Of a stretch of DNA of 64,000 nt, positions 52,585-61,697 are shown one piece after another. Both the position numbers and the translations under genes were made by a program. Location of the stretch: positions 1-64,000 of the forward strand of contig JBDTOT010000002.1 in assembly GCA_039933105.1 (NCBI GenBank). The letters are read 5' to 3'. The stretch is from FEN-1219 sp039933105. Lineage in GTDB: Bacteria > Pseudomonadota > Gammaproteobacteria > Steroidobacterales > Rariloculaceae. Below the pieces are notes generated by a model. The model saw only the letters and a program-made list of their open reading frames with translations, made no database searches and was not told where the DNA came from. The first letter of the stretch is position 1; each line of letters starts with the position of its first letter.

Positions 52585-55500
52585 TTACAGTTCCCAGTTG
52601 AACCCGACCGAATAGCGCCGGCCACGGAGATCGCCAAAATAGCCGTTGGTGGCGAAGCCGTTGAAGGCGGCCAAGGCCACGTAGTTCGCTCGCGGGTCCG
52701 CGTCCAACAGATTGTTGATCACGCCGTACAGGCTGAACTTACTATTCTTGAATCGGTAGCGGACGCTCGCATCCGTGATCAGGCTCGACTCTATCTTTTG
52801 AACATTGGCGGGCACGTCGTATCGCACCGCGCCTCCGTTGAACGTGGGCTGGTACACGTTCTGCGTGAGGCTTTGGATCATGCTATCCGTATACCGAAAC
52901 TGCAGAGTGACCGACAGCGGCCCGCGGATCAGCGACCCGCTGAGCTGGTACTGAAACTCGGGTAATCCGGTCGTGGTCGCGGGAACGCCCAACACACCTG
53001 CACTGTCCGTACGCGTACCCGCACTGTCCGTCAGTGCGTTGTCCATCAGATACGTGCCGACCCAGCGCACGTTGATATTGCTGCCGCTGAACCACTTGAC
53101 CGACGTGTTCCAGTCGAGCTCGAAATCGACGCCGCGTGCCTCGGCCTGCTGCACGTTGACGTAGACGTCGTTCACGATCGAGATCCGGTTCAAGCCCGGG
53201 TTGATCGTGCTCGGCCCACCGTTGCGCTCGATCTGGGCACAGGTATCTACGTTGTTCTGCAAATAGCAGCTCGTGACGATGTTCTGCACGCCATACAGGT
53301 TGATGTTGTCCGTGAGCTTCGTGTCGTACCAATCGACCGAGAAGTCGAGACTCTCGACTCTCCTTGGGCGAAACACGATGCCCGCGGTGTACGTCTTCGC
53401 GGTTTCGGGCTTCACCGTTGGGTTACCGCCCGAAACCGTGGTGACGACGTAACGCGACGCAGGCGCACCCGTCCGGTCTTCACCGTAGTCGGTGACCGTG
53501 AACACACCGCCGGTTCGGTCGTACCGTTCGGCGAGGTTCGGGGCGCGCGCGTCTTGCGACGACGTCGTACGGAACCGAAGCCGATCACCGGCGGCCCACT
53601 CGATGGCGGCTTTCCACGACCCGGCGCTACCGGAACCCGAGTAGTCGGCCCACCGATACGCGAGATCGAGGTCCATACGCTTGGCAAAACGCTTGTCAAC
53701 GACCAACGGCACGCGGAACTCCGTGAACGCCTCCTTCACGTCGAAGGCACCGATACCGAACGGTACCTTGGAGAACTGGATTTCGACGGAGTTGGCGGCG
53801 TCGGCACCGGGCACACCGCGAATGCCGAGCGCGGCGTTATTCGCCTCAACGGGACGGGCCGCCGGATCCGCGGTAGGGTTACCCTGCGACGCCTGAACGT
53901 ATTGGACAAAGCTCTCTTTGCGATACGCCACGCCCATGGCCATCGAAATCGGGCCCGCCCAACCTTTGGCAAGGTCACCGTCGGCCGTGAACTCCCACAC
54001 GTCCTGCTTCAAACTGATGACACGCTCTTTGTCTGCCGTGGCGGTGTACGAGTACGGCAGCGAGCCGCCCCCCGGCAACCATCCGTTTACGGAAACCTGC
54101 CCGCCGGGATCGAACCCAGTGACCCAATCGATGGCCGCGGCGGAGGCGTTACCCCGCCCAAACAGGTTGATGGGCACGCAGTCCGGGTGCTGGCCGGAGA
54201 CGCGCGTCACGTTGCAGACAACGTTGCCGCTGGTGTCGCGCACGGCGTCCGCCGCAAGATAGATTCGATCGACTCGCAGACCGTTGTGCTGCCGAGCCTC
54301 GACGTTCGTCTTGCCGTTCTGGTAGTAGCCCTTGACGATCCAATCGCTGAAGAAACCATCGGTATTGAGCCGCAGATCGAAGCCACCCGTGATCGACGTG
54401 ACATCCGTCGGCTGATCCGTCCGCGCGTCGGCCGAGAGGTCGGAGGTATCGCCAAGACGACCGAAGCTGACGCTCGGGAACTGAGGTGCGACCGCCGTAC
54501 CTGTTCCTATCATCGTCTGCTGGATGTTTGCCGGCAGGTAGGGGTTACCGCTGTAAATCGTTATGCCGCGGGGCCCGAACAGATTGCCGGCGCCGGCACG
54601 GTTGACCCAGTTGCCTTCGCCGTACAAGACCTGGCCATAGACTTTGAAGTTGTCGGTGAACTTGTGTTCGACGTAGGCGAACACATTCTCGCTATTCGTC
54701 TTCGGCTGAAGCTGCGCGGCGGATATGCCGTTATCCGTGCCACTGCCGCCGTTAACGAGGGTCTGTGAAATACCATCGGCAGTACTTCCGGCCACGAACG
54801 GCGTTGCATTGCCGTTCGGGTCGAGGATCCACTTGCTGCCGTTCGAAAAAGTGACGACGCCATCGAGCGATCCCAGGTTCGAAACGACCTGCGGGTACAG
54901 CAGATTGACGGGGTTGTCTGGCGTTTTGCCTCTGTTTGCGGCATCCGGGTTTTGGATCAGGGCCCAGCCCCGGTACCAATCGTAGCCGTCGCGAGTCCAG
55001 ATCGGATCCTCGGAAAACTTTTCGGCGGAAACGAGTAGATGAGTCTTCTCGCCAAGCTGGAAACCTGCGGCGATCGACGCTTTCCAGTTCTGGTTGTCAC
55101 CGCGCGCAGTCGCGCCGGTCTGTACGCTACCCTTGATGCCTTCGAATTTCGTATCGAGCAACAAGTTGATGACCCCGCCGACGGCATCCGTCCCATACGT
55201 GGCCGTAGCCCCACCGGTCTCAGTCTCGACCGTGCGAACGAGCGCTTGTGGAAGCATGTTCAAGTCGGGACCACCATAGATCGTGGACGACACGACCCGC
55301 CGGCCATCCAGCAGTTGCAATGTGCGCTTGGTACCCAGTCCCCTGAGGTTCAGCGAGCCCGCGCCCGGTGACGTGAAAAAGTTGCCGGTGTTGTCGGTGG
55401 TGTTGGAGTTGTAGAACTGGGGCAATGCCGCGAGCCCTTCGACCATCGTCGTGGGCGACGTGATCTGCAGTTGCTCCGGAGTCACGATCGTCACCGGATT

Positions 55501-55713
55501 GGCCGTCTCCATGCCGTTGAGACGAATACGCGACCCCGTGATGATGATCTCTTCCGTAGGCCCCTGTGGTTGCGCTTGCGGTTGCGCCTGGCCTTGCGCC
55601 ACACCGTGCGCGCTCGCAACAAACAACGCGACGGCCGACCAGCGAAACAGTGAACTAGGGAAAGCTTTTCTCGTGGCGCATGACCGCGCATCACACGACT
55701 TCGTGCGTGTCAT
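52585..55713 (-). CDS. TonB-dependent outer-membrane receptor
   Basis: 1042 residues. The signal peptide ends near GVAQGQ, and a Gln/Pro-rich link leads to the TonB-box-like EEIIITGSRI. A plug domain follows (TANPVTIVTPEQLQ, VEGLAALPQFYNSN, LNLRGLGTKRTLQLLDGRRV), then a 22-strand-type barrel ending in RRYSVGFNWEL, where the final aromatic/leucine is the usual barrel signal. The size and the GSRIRLNGMETANPV start fit the group that takes up large organic substrates in Sphingomonas- and Xanthomonas-like bacteria. The ligand is unknown; no SusD partner, sigma or anti-sigma genes are adjacent. Confidence 0.92.
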   Translation of the reverse strand: MTRTKSCDARSCATRKAFPSSLFRWSAVALFVASAHGVAQGQAQPQAQPQGPTEEIIITGSRIRLNGMETANPVTIVTPEQLQITSPTTMVEGLAALPQFYNSNTTDNTGNFFTSPGAGSLNLRGLGTKRTLQLLDGRRVVSSTIYGGPDLNMLPQALVRTVETETGGATATYGTDAVGGVINLLLDTKFEGIKGSVQTGATARGDNQNWKASIAAGFQLGEKTHLLVSAEKFSEDPIWTRDGYDWYRGWALIQNPDAANRGKTPDNPVNLLYPQVVSNLGSLDGVVTFSNGSKWILDPNGNATPFVAGSTADGISQTLVNGGSGTDNGISAAQLQPKTNSENVFAYVEHKFTDNFKVYGQVLYGEGNWVNRAGAGNLFGPRGITIYSGNPYLPANIQQTMIGTGTAVAPQFPSVSFGRLGDTSDLSADARTDQPTDVTSITGGFDLRLNTDGFFSDWIVKGYYQNGKTNVEARQHNGLRVDRIYLAADAVRDTSGNVVCNVTRVSGQHPDCVPINLFGRGNASAAAIDWVTGFDPGGQVSVNGWLPGGGSLPYSYTATADKERVISLKQDVWEFTADGDLAKGWAGPISMAMGVAYRKESFVQYVQASQGNPTADPAARPVEANNAALGIRGVPGADAANSVEIQFSKVPFGIGAFDVKEAFTEFRVPLVVDKRFAKRMDLDLAYRWADYSGSGSAGSWKAAIEWAAGDRLRFRTTSSQDARAPNLAERYDRTGGVFTVTDYGEDRTGAPASRYVVTTVSGGNPTVKPETAKTYTAGIVFRPRRVESLDFSVDWYDTKLTDNINLYGVQNIVTSCYLQNNVDTCAQIERNGGPSTINPGLNRISIVNDVYVNVQQAEARGVDFELDWNTSVKWFSGSNINVRWVGTYLMDNALTDSAGTRTDSAGVLGVPATTTGLPEFQYQLSGSLIRGPLSVTLQFRYTDSMIQSLTQNVYQPTFNGGAVRYDVPANVQKIESSLITDASVRYRFKNSKFSLYGVINNLLDADPRANYVALAAFNGFATNGYFGDLRGRRYSVGFNWEL

Positions 55714-56204
55714 AGGACTGCCCCCCTACGAACTACTTACTCCCCCAAGGCAGCCCTGAGAGTACAGAACCAGGATTTTCAGTCAAGCATCAGCGATGAT
55801 CCGGCCGGTGAGACGGTCGTGCGAGCGGGCTGGCGAGTGCCCGGAGTGTATAGCCCGGGTCCAGATTGGCGCAGAGGCAGGCGCAGCTCGATCGGCAAGA
55901 GCAAGTTCGTGCGTCAAGACTCCTGCTAATCAGTTTGGGCGCCTGGCTGATGATAGGGTGTGGATCCTAATTTCAGGCGTCGTGGTGCAGGCCACGACCT
56001 CCTGGGCGCAGTGATTGACTGGACGCGAGAATCTCGCGCCCACTATGCTGGCGGCCCCCGACAATCACGCCCGGCGACGCGGGTGCTCGAGCGCTCCACC
56101 AGCGCTTCGTGTTTAAAGACTTCGTGGTAGGCACATCGGCGATGCGTTTTCTTTCGGGCGCATCTACGTACGTAGCGATAGAGACTCCGATCGAGGCATT
56201 CAAT
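55714..56204. other. Intergenic region with short inverted repeats
   Basis: No gene is supportable. It contains the upstream region of the TonB receptor, a perfect 7-base stem GTCGTGG / CCACGAC (55979-55998, loop of 6), and the compact palindrome GCGAGA-A-TCTCGC (56025-56037). GAGG at 56192 is the ribosome-binding site of the next gene. Confidence 0.45.
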
Positions 56205-56615
56205 ATGAGCAACCCTACCTGGTACTCGCGGTTCGCGAAAACTGCATCGCAGTTCTGCGGCCGGCCTAGAACCTTCGCCGTGGCCGTTTTTATCATTGTG
56301 GTTTGGGCAATCACCGGACCCCTCTTCAAGTTCAGCGACACCTGGCAGTTGGTGATCAACACCGGAACGACCATCGTGACGTTCCTGATGGTCTTCCTGA
56401 TTCAGAACACACAGAACCGCGACACTCAGGCTATTCAGATCAAGCTCGATGAGCTCATCCGTTCGACCAAGGGCGCGCACAATGCTCTGCTAGATCTCGA
56501 AGAACTCGAGCCGGAGACTATCGAGGCGTTCCGAAACAAGTACGAAGCGCTCGCAAAGGCGGCAAGAGCACAAGTGAACGGCGGACTCAAAGACACGGGA
56601 AGCCCGGAGCCATGA
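56205..56615 (+). CDS. Low-affinity iron permease family protein
   Basis: 136 residues from MSNPTWYSRFAKTASQFCGR. Two hydrophobic helices follow (FAVAVFIIVVWAITGPLF; WQLVINTGTTIVTFLMVFLI), then the family hallmark QNTQNRDTQAIQIKLDELIR and a Glu-rich coiled tail. This is the bacterial domain named after yeast Fet4-type permeases. Its role in bacteria is not established. The in-frame ATG at 56109 is less likely because it lacks a ribosome-binding site. Confidence 0.88.
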   Translation: MSNPTWYSRFAKTASQFCGRPRTFAVAVFIIVVWAITGPLFKFSDTWQLVINTGTTIVTFLMVFLIQNTQNRDTQAIQIKLDELIRSTKGAHNALLDLEELEPETIEAFRNKYEALAKAARAQVNGGLKDTGSPEP

Positions 56616-56639
56616 AACGCCGCCACATTGCATGAGGCC

Positions 56640-56901
56640 ACGACCCTGCGCGAACGTCTCATTCGACGCTAGTTTCTTTCCGCATCGATTGTGATGCTGG
56701 CGATCCTCGTCCTTGGCTTTAGTCCCACTTTGCTTCTTAGACCCTACTTCAACGTTCCGTCCATGCCGGGTTATCTATTCTGTTGCGCCGTTCATGTTCT
56801 TCATACTGTTCAGCATCGCGGCGCCGCTTGTGTATGACCTACTCACTCTCGCCCTCGCAGGCGATCAAGCCGTACGAGCGGCGATGTTCGGTCTACTTTG
56901 A
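56640..56901 (+). pseudogene. Remnant of a DUF2306-like membrane protein
   Basis: One frame reads ERLIRR-stop, then SIVMLAILVLGFSPTLLLRP and YFNVPSMPGYLF, the usual first helix of a widespread four-helix membrane family. A second frame carries FFILFSIAAPLVYDLLTL before a stop. The in-frame TAG, the frame change and the loss of the middle helices show decay. Confidence 0.6.
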
Positions 56902-56917
56902 TGCGTGAGGCACCGCG

Positions 56918-57121
56918 TTGAACGAAGGGTGGCTTCTGTGGGGATTGCTCTTCGGTTCCATTGGCACCGGCTTCTTCTTGTATGGAAAGAAACAGAGAGC
57001 CGTCGTCCCTCTCGTGTGTGGGCTGGCGCTGATGCTCTTTCCCTATTTCGTTTCCAGCACACTCTTGCTCGTCGTGATCGGAGTCGTGCTCATCGCCGTC
57101 CCCTACTTCGTCAGACTCTGA
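56918..57121 (+). CDS. Small conserved membrane protein
   Basis: 67 residues from TTG 56918. Two or three hydrophobic helices: WLLWGLLFGSIGTGFFLYGK, a short polar hinge KQRAVVPLV, then ALMLFPYFVSSTLLLVVIGV ending in FVRL. The pattern with GKKQ and FPYF is common in gammaproteobacterial small membrane proteins of unknown function. Confidence 0.7.
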   Translation: MNEGWLLWGLLFGSIGTGFFLYGKKQRAVVPLVCGLALMLFPYFVSSTLLLVVIGVVLIAVPYFVRL

Positions 57122-57174
57122 GTTGATGAATACGATCCGCGTCGGTCCGCTTGCTTTGGAGCCGCAGGCGCCGA

Positions 57175-57351
57175 GGCAAACACACGTTTGAGCCGCTGCA
57201 TCCAGCTCATCGCCATGTGCTCGGGCAGCGCTCCCTCGACGTCCTCTCTCGGCCGGGCACCCCGCCCCCGGCCCGCCGGCGTGATCACCGCGCGCAGCGC
57301 AGCATGCGGGGCGAAGACTCCGTGGTAACACGTCAGGTGCATCCGTGGTCC
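57175..57351 (-). mobile_element. IS91-family transposase fragment
   Basis: The minus strand encodes RMHLTCYHGVFAPHAALRAV, ITPAGRGRG and MSWMQRLKRVFA, which match the conserved HLTRYHGVFAP and WAQRLKRVF blocks of IS91-type (Y2) transposases. The catalytic tyrosines and both ends are missing. A separate piece of the same protein class is at 63862-64000. Confidence 0.78.
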
Positions 57352-57462
57352 GTTTCGATCGCCGGGCGACGTCGGTGCTGGAAGTCGATCTGGAAACATT
57401 TGAATCGGGCGTCGTCGCGACGCAGCGTGAGTCTTGAACCAGCGGCAGCGTCGCTCTTGGCT

Positions 57463-58854
57463 CTACTGGGGCGGCGGCACCGAGATCGTTAGCGTGCCGG
57501 TGACCGCGCTCGTCAGCCCTTGCTCCACCGTCACGGCGTTCACTGGCGTGGGCTGACCGAGCACCACAGGCGTCGTGGTCGGTCCGCGGAGCCACGTCGC
57601 CACCGGCAACGGTACGGGTAGCGCGAGATCGACATCCGGACACTTCATGGTCGTGGTGTGCTGCGCTTCGTTCGGAATCAGCTCGAGGAGGAAGCGCTTG
57701 CGCTCCGCGTCTTCGGGTCGCGCCGTGACTCTGAGGGCACTCGTGAAATTCATGTCGGCCGAGCAGCCGGTGGCGTTGAAATGTCCGGTGGACGTCATGA
57801 CGCCGGCACCACGGTACGCGCCATCTTCCTCGGCGATGAGCTTGGTTTCCGGCAGCACGAGATGAATGCCGGTGTCGGTCTCAGCGCCATCTTGCTCCAA
57901 CTCGAGGTCGAGCGTGACGCGTAGCTCGGGCTCGACGATCTTCCAAATGGCGTCGGTGGCGCCGGCGCGCGAATAGGTCGCGATGTCGAAGCCGTCGCCC
58001 TTTTTCGGTGTCGACGACGCGGTGTACGTGAAGACAAGCGGCGCGTCCTCTGCGATTTGTCCTTCTCGCGGCTCGAGGTGGCCTATCGCCACCAGCGCGC
58101 CGGCCTGGAATTTTGCTCCGCCGACCGGTTCGTTGCCTTCTTTTGTTCGGAGCTCGGTGCGGACCTTCACGGATCCGTTCGGCCCGAGCGTGCGCGTCGC
58201 GCTTGGGGGGTCGAACGAGAAATCCACGCACTCGTGCGGTTTCGTCCACACGAGCACCGCGTCGAGGTAGATCGGGCTCACCAGCGCAATCGCGGCGGCC
58301 ACGGTAAGGTCAGAGGTGATCTCGACCGAGCGCAGCATCCCCGCGATGTCGAGCGCACCGCCTTCGCCGAGCGTGAAAGTGGTGCGAACGTGTTGTTGCT
58401 CGCGTGGCGCTCCGTCGCGCTCGCGCGTGAAATCCCCCTCGAGATCAATGTGGTCGACCATCGAGTCGTCCCGCACATGCCCCTCGAGCGTCGCGATTAA
58501 ACGATTGACGTAGTGGGTGCGTTTCGTCTCGCCGTCGTCGGTGTCGACGGCATCGGCCGTCATTGAATACTCGAAGGAGCCGGTCGCGACGCCTTGCGCC
58601 GTCGGGCACTTCCGGACGAAGCCGCCGACTGTCATGACGAACGTCAGCGAATTGCCGTCCGTCTCCGGCGTGTTGCCGACGCGCATTTCGCGATCCGTCG
58701 TTTTGCGCCCCACGTATCCCGCGGGCGCGTTCGTCACGGTCTGGCTCCTCGAGACCTCGTAGCCGGCTTGCGCGCGCGCCGCGAAGCCGTACGTGGCAGC
58801 GGTTGCCGCGAGTACCAGCGCTGCGATGGAGCCGATAGGCTTAGTGGTGTCCAT
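57463..58854 (-). CDS. Secreted protein of unknown function
   Basis: 463 residues from MDTTKPIGSIAALVLAATAA. The signal peptide is cleaved near ARAQAGY. The protein is acidic and beta-rich with few Cys (FVRKCPTAQG, PHECVDFSFD, NATGCSADM, MKCPDVDL). An Ig-like segment is suggested by GSVKVRTELRTKEGNEPVGG. I recognise no family. A truncated copy of its 3' end lies at 41545-41814 in opposite orientation. The longer frame upstream of 58854 overlaps the spacer and is not used. Confidence 0.75.
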   Translation of the reverse strand: MDTTKPIGSIAALVLAATAATYGFAARAQAGYEVSRSQTVTNAPAGYVGRKTTDREMRVGNTPETDGNSLTFVMTVGGFVRKCPTAQGVATGSFEYSMTADAVDTDDGETKRTHYVNRLIATLEGHVRDDSMVDHIDLEGDFTRERDGAPREQQHVRTTFTLGEGGALDIAGMLRSVEITSDLTVAAAIALVSPIYLDAVLVWTKPHECVDFSFDPPSATRTLGPNGSVKVRTELRTKEGNEPVGGAKFQAGALVAIGHLEPREGQIAEDAPLVFTYTASSTPKKGDGFDIATYSRAGATDAIWKIVEPELRVTLDLELEQDGAETDTGIHLVLPETKLIAEEDGAYRGAGVMTSTGHFNATGCSADMNFTSALRVTARPEDAERKRFLLELIPNEAQHTTTMKCPDVDLALPVPLPVATWLRGPTTTPVVLGQPTPVNAVTVEQGLTSAVTGTLTISVPPPQ

Positions 58855-59192
58855 TGATCGTTTGCCTCGAGTCAGCGGGCCGGTTGTAGTTCGAAGCGAG
58901 ATGACCGGCTGGTCCGCCCGACCGCGACGAGCCGCAATCGTAGCATCCGAGGTGTCGGCAACCGCAGCGGTGGCTACTCGCCGTGCACGATCACGAGCTG
59001 CATCGCAATTTCCGCGCGCTTCGCCGGAAAACTCCGCCTCACCGCATCGCTGCGCGCAGCCCACGCCGCCCGAACACCGCGGCAACTCGGTTACCGCGTT
59101 GCGCCGACATAGTCCGCGCATCTCGACGCTCGTGTCGCAAGTGGTTCCGACCTACTATCCGGCGATACGAATCAGCAGAGAGTTTTCGCCCA
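58855..59192. other. Divergent spacer holding one copy of an imperfect ~70-base repeat
   Basis: No gene is supportable. Bases 59002-59070 resemble 63748-63815 on the same strand (shared core GCGCGCTTC, then GAAACTCC-like blocks), at about three bases in four by eye. Otherwise it holds the promoters of the secreted-protein and sulfotransferase genes. Confidence 0.4.
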
Positions 59193-60191
59193 ATGCGCGC
59201 CAGCGACTTCTCGCCTCCACACCGCCGACCCTTTCCCGGTTGGCTTAAGTACGCGTCGTACGCGGCGCTCTATGGCATCGGCGTGCCGCTCGTGAAAACG
59301 CTCGAAGCCTTCGGCAAATGGCCGAGCACGGGCCTGGCCAAGAGCATTCGGTCGAGGACCGCGCACGCCTTCGGCGACTACCGACCCACGCGGAACGACG
59401 TCATCGTCTGCGCGTTCTTCAAGTCCGGGACCACGTGGCTACTGCAAATGGCGACACAGATCGCATACCGCGCGCAGGCAGAGTTCGACAACATTCATCA
59501 CGCGGTCCCATGGCCGGACGTGCCGATGCCGCCGATGGCGCGGCTCATGATTCCGCTCACCGATCCGTCACCGGCTGCGAACTCGCCAACGGGGTTGAGA
59601 GTCATCAAAACTCACTTGCCGCGCTCGAGCATTCCGTTCGTGCCGGAAACGCGCTACATCGCGTGCGTGCGTGACCCCAAGGACGTTTGCGTCTCGGGAT
59701 ACCACTTCATGAACGCGCTCGTTTACGGACCGCTCGCACCCTCGGTCGAGCACTGGGTGAAGTTCATGTTCTCAGAAGCGTTCCAATACTCGTGGGCGGA
59801 GCACTTGGCCGGCTACTGGGCCGCACGCAACGAACCCAACGTACTGTTCCTCACCTATGAAGGCATGCGTAAGGATCATGCTGGCGCGGTGCGCAAAATC
59901 GCCGACTTCATGGACGTGGACCTCAGCCCCGCGGAGCTACAGTCCGTAATTCACCAATCTAGCTTCGCCGCGATGCGCGACGCGGACGGCAGGTTCGAAC
60001 CCGGTCGGATTCTGCCGTGGACGCGCGAGCGCGTAATGATACGCGCCGGCAAGAGCGGTCAGTCGAGCGAGCTGCTCACGCTCGAGCAACGGCGGTTCAT
60101 CGACGAGCGGTGCCGCGCCGAACTCGTGCGTCTCGGCTCCGACTTCCCGTATGACGAGGTTTTCGGCACGGCCGCGGAAAAGGCGATCTGA
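59193..60191 (+). CDS. PAPS-dependent sulfotransferase (Sulfotransfer_1 type)
   Basis: 332 residues from ATG 59193; the 70-residue upstream extension is Arg-rich and unlikely. The 5'-phosphosulfate loop is FFKSGTTWLLQM, the catalytic His is in VIKTHLPRSS, and the 3'-phosphate loop is CVRDPKDVCVSGYHF. It resembles eukaryotic-type cytosolic sulfotransferases acting on steroids, phenols or other small hydroxyl compounds. No sulfate-activation genes are adjacent. A C-terminal dimer/PAPS motif is not clearly seen. Confidence 0.88.
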   Translation: MRASDFSPPHRRPFPGWLKYASYAALYGIGVPLVKTLEAFGKWPSTGLAKSIRSRTAHAFGDYRPTRNDVIVCAFFKSGTTWLLQMATQIAYRAQAEFDNIHHAVPWPDVPMPPMARLMIPLTDPSPAANSPTGLRVIKTHLPRSSIPFVPETRYIACVRDPKDVCVSGYHFMNALVYGPLAPSVEHWVKFMFSEAFQYSWAEHLAGYWAARNEPNVLFLTYEGMRKDHAGAVRKIADFMDVDLSPAELQSVIHQSSFAAMRDADGRFEPGRILPWTRERVMIRAGKSGQSSELLTLEQRRFIDERCRAELVRLGSDFPYDEVFGTAAEKAI

Positions 60192-60332
60192 GGCGGCGAG
60201 CGCGAGGGCGGCGGACGAGGCCAGGCTCGTGATGATCGAGCGACGCGTTGTGAATCGCTTGTTCATGCTGCTGCGACGGATTCAGCGAACGCCGGCCGGA
60301 GCCCGCCGCGTGGAGGCGCACGATCGCTTAGC

Positions 60333-61697
60333 TCAACCGGCGGCTCGCGTTGCGGGTCCGTTGCGGCACACCATCCAGTCGAGCGTGTTCCAGCGCGCGC
60401 TCGCGATCGTGCGATAGATCAGGGCGAGCGCGGCGAGCGCGACTTCGAGCTCGATTACGTTGATCCGGTCAAGTGTCTCGCCGATGAGCGAGCCCGACGG
60501 GGTCCCGCCGATGGTTACGGCCGTCCACATCAGCAGCCCCATCGTCACGACGCCGAGCGCGCCTTCGAACCAGCGGAGTCCCCGCGTCATCATGAGGCCG
60601 AGGTACAGGCTCGCGACGCTGCCGAGTGCAAGCAACGGCACACCGAATGCGAGTCGCGCCGTCGAAATCTCGAGGTACGAGCCGATCGCGACATAGAGCA
60701 GCAACAATACGCCGAGCGGATACGCGTTGTAGCGCCAGTACGCGGTTTCGACGCGGCGGAACAGCTCCGCGCGCGTCCACGCGTTGCGCAGCCACAGCAC
60801 GCGGCTGCGCGCGGCCGCGGTGCTCGTGATCGCGCCCCCGATGGCGCTGAACAGCGTCAGGAAGAACAGCCACACCGTGTGCTGACGGAACAGCCATGCC
60901 GCTACGACGACGGGTATCGCCTGGCCGAGCGCCACGAGCCAGGGCTGGTTCGTGCCGAGCAGCAGCGGAAACTCCGTGCCCGAGGCGTACGCGGCGCGCG
61001 GCAGAACGCGCCGCGCGAGCCGCGCGAAACCGGCCAACGGGCGCGCGAGTCTTTGCTTCAGGCGGCCGCCGAAGAGCAAGAGCAGAGCGAACGCGACCCA
61101 ACCGCCGATGCCCACCCATACGATAGCGGGCACGCCCGATGGCAGGCCGATCAGGGAGAGAGGCGTGAGGATGCCGAATGCGATCAGCAGCGAGCCGATC
61201 AAGAGCCAGATACCGCGCGCCTTGCCCACGATCCACAACGCTACGTACATCAGGCTCACGTCACTGAATACCACGAGCAACGCGCGCGAGAAGATGCGTT
61301 CGGGTTTGATTTCGTTTGGGTAGTAGTAGAACGCGAACACGCCCGTCAGTGCGGTCAGCACGGCGATGAATCCCGCTGTCGCGACGGCGCTTATGAGCAA
61401 CGCGACGCGCGCGCGCGGGAGGATCAGGACCATGCGCCCGAACGCGACGCGTTCGATGATGACTGGCAGCAATGAGCTCGCGAAGAACAGGAGGATCAGG
61501 CCGAGCCAGGGTGCTACCAGCACGACGCTTTGCAGCCAAAGTGGGCTGCTGCGCATGCCGGTACCGAGCGTCCACGGTGGATAGTAGAGATAGCCGACCA
61601 TGCCAGCGCCCGACAGCACGAGCCCCGGCACGACGAGCCCACGCATCAACCGCGTGGCCGTGAAGTAGGTCCAGATCAGCCGCAGCACCGCCTTCAT
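60333..61697 (-). CDS. ABC transporter permease of a GntR-controlled exporter
   Basis: 454 residues from ATG 61697 with about 10-12 hydrophobic spans; the last reaches near the C-terminus (ALAALALIYRTIASA). It lacks motifs of a known substrate class. It overlaps the ATPase gene by four bases and, with the GntR gene before that, forms a three-gene reverse operon. The organisation matches Ytr-type exporters of Gram-positive bacteria, which respond to cell-wall antibiotics. Confidence 0.8.
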   Translation of the reverse strand: MKAVLRLIWTYFTATRLMRGLVVPGLVLSGAGMVGYLYYPPWTLGTGMRSSPLWLQSVVLVAPWLGLILLFFASSLLPVIIERVAFGRMVLILPRARVALLISAVATAGFIAVLTALTGVFAFYYYPNEIKPERIFSRALLVVFSDVSLMYVALWIVGKARGIWLLIGSLLIAFGILTPLSLIGLPSGVPAIVWVGIGGWVAFALLLLFGGRLKQRLARPLAGFARLARRVLPRAAYASGTEFPLLLGTNQPWLVALGQAIPVVVAAWLFRQHTVWLFFLTLFSAIGGAITSTAAARSRVLWLRNAWTRAELFRRVETAYWRYNAYPLGVLLLLYVAIGSYLEISTARLAFGVPLLALGSVASLYLGLMMTRGLRWFEGALGVVTMGLLMWTAVTIGGTPSGSLIGETLDRINVIELEVALAALALIYRTIASARWNTLDWMVCRNGPATRAAG

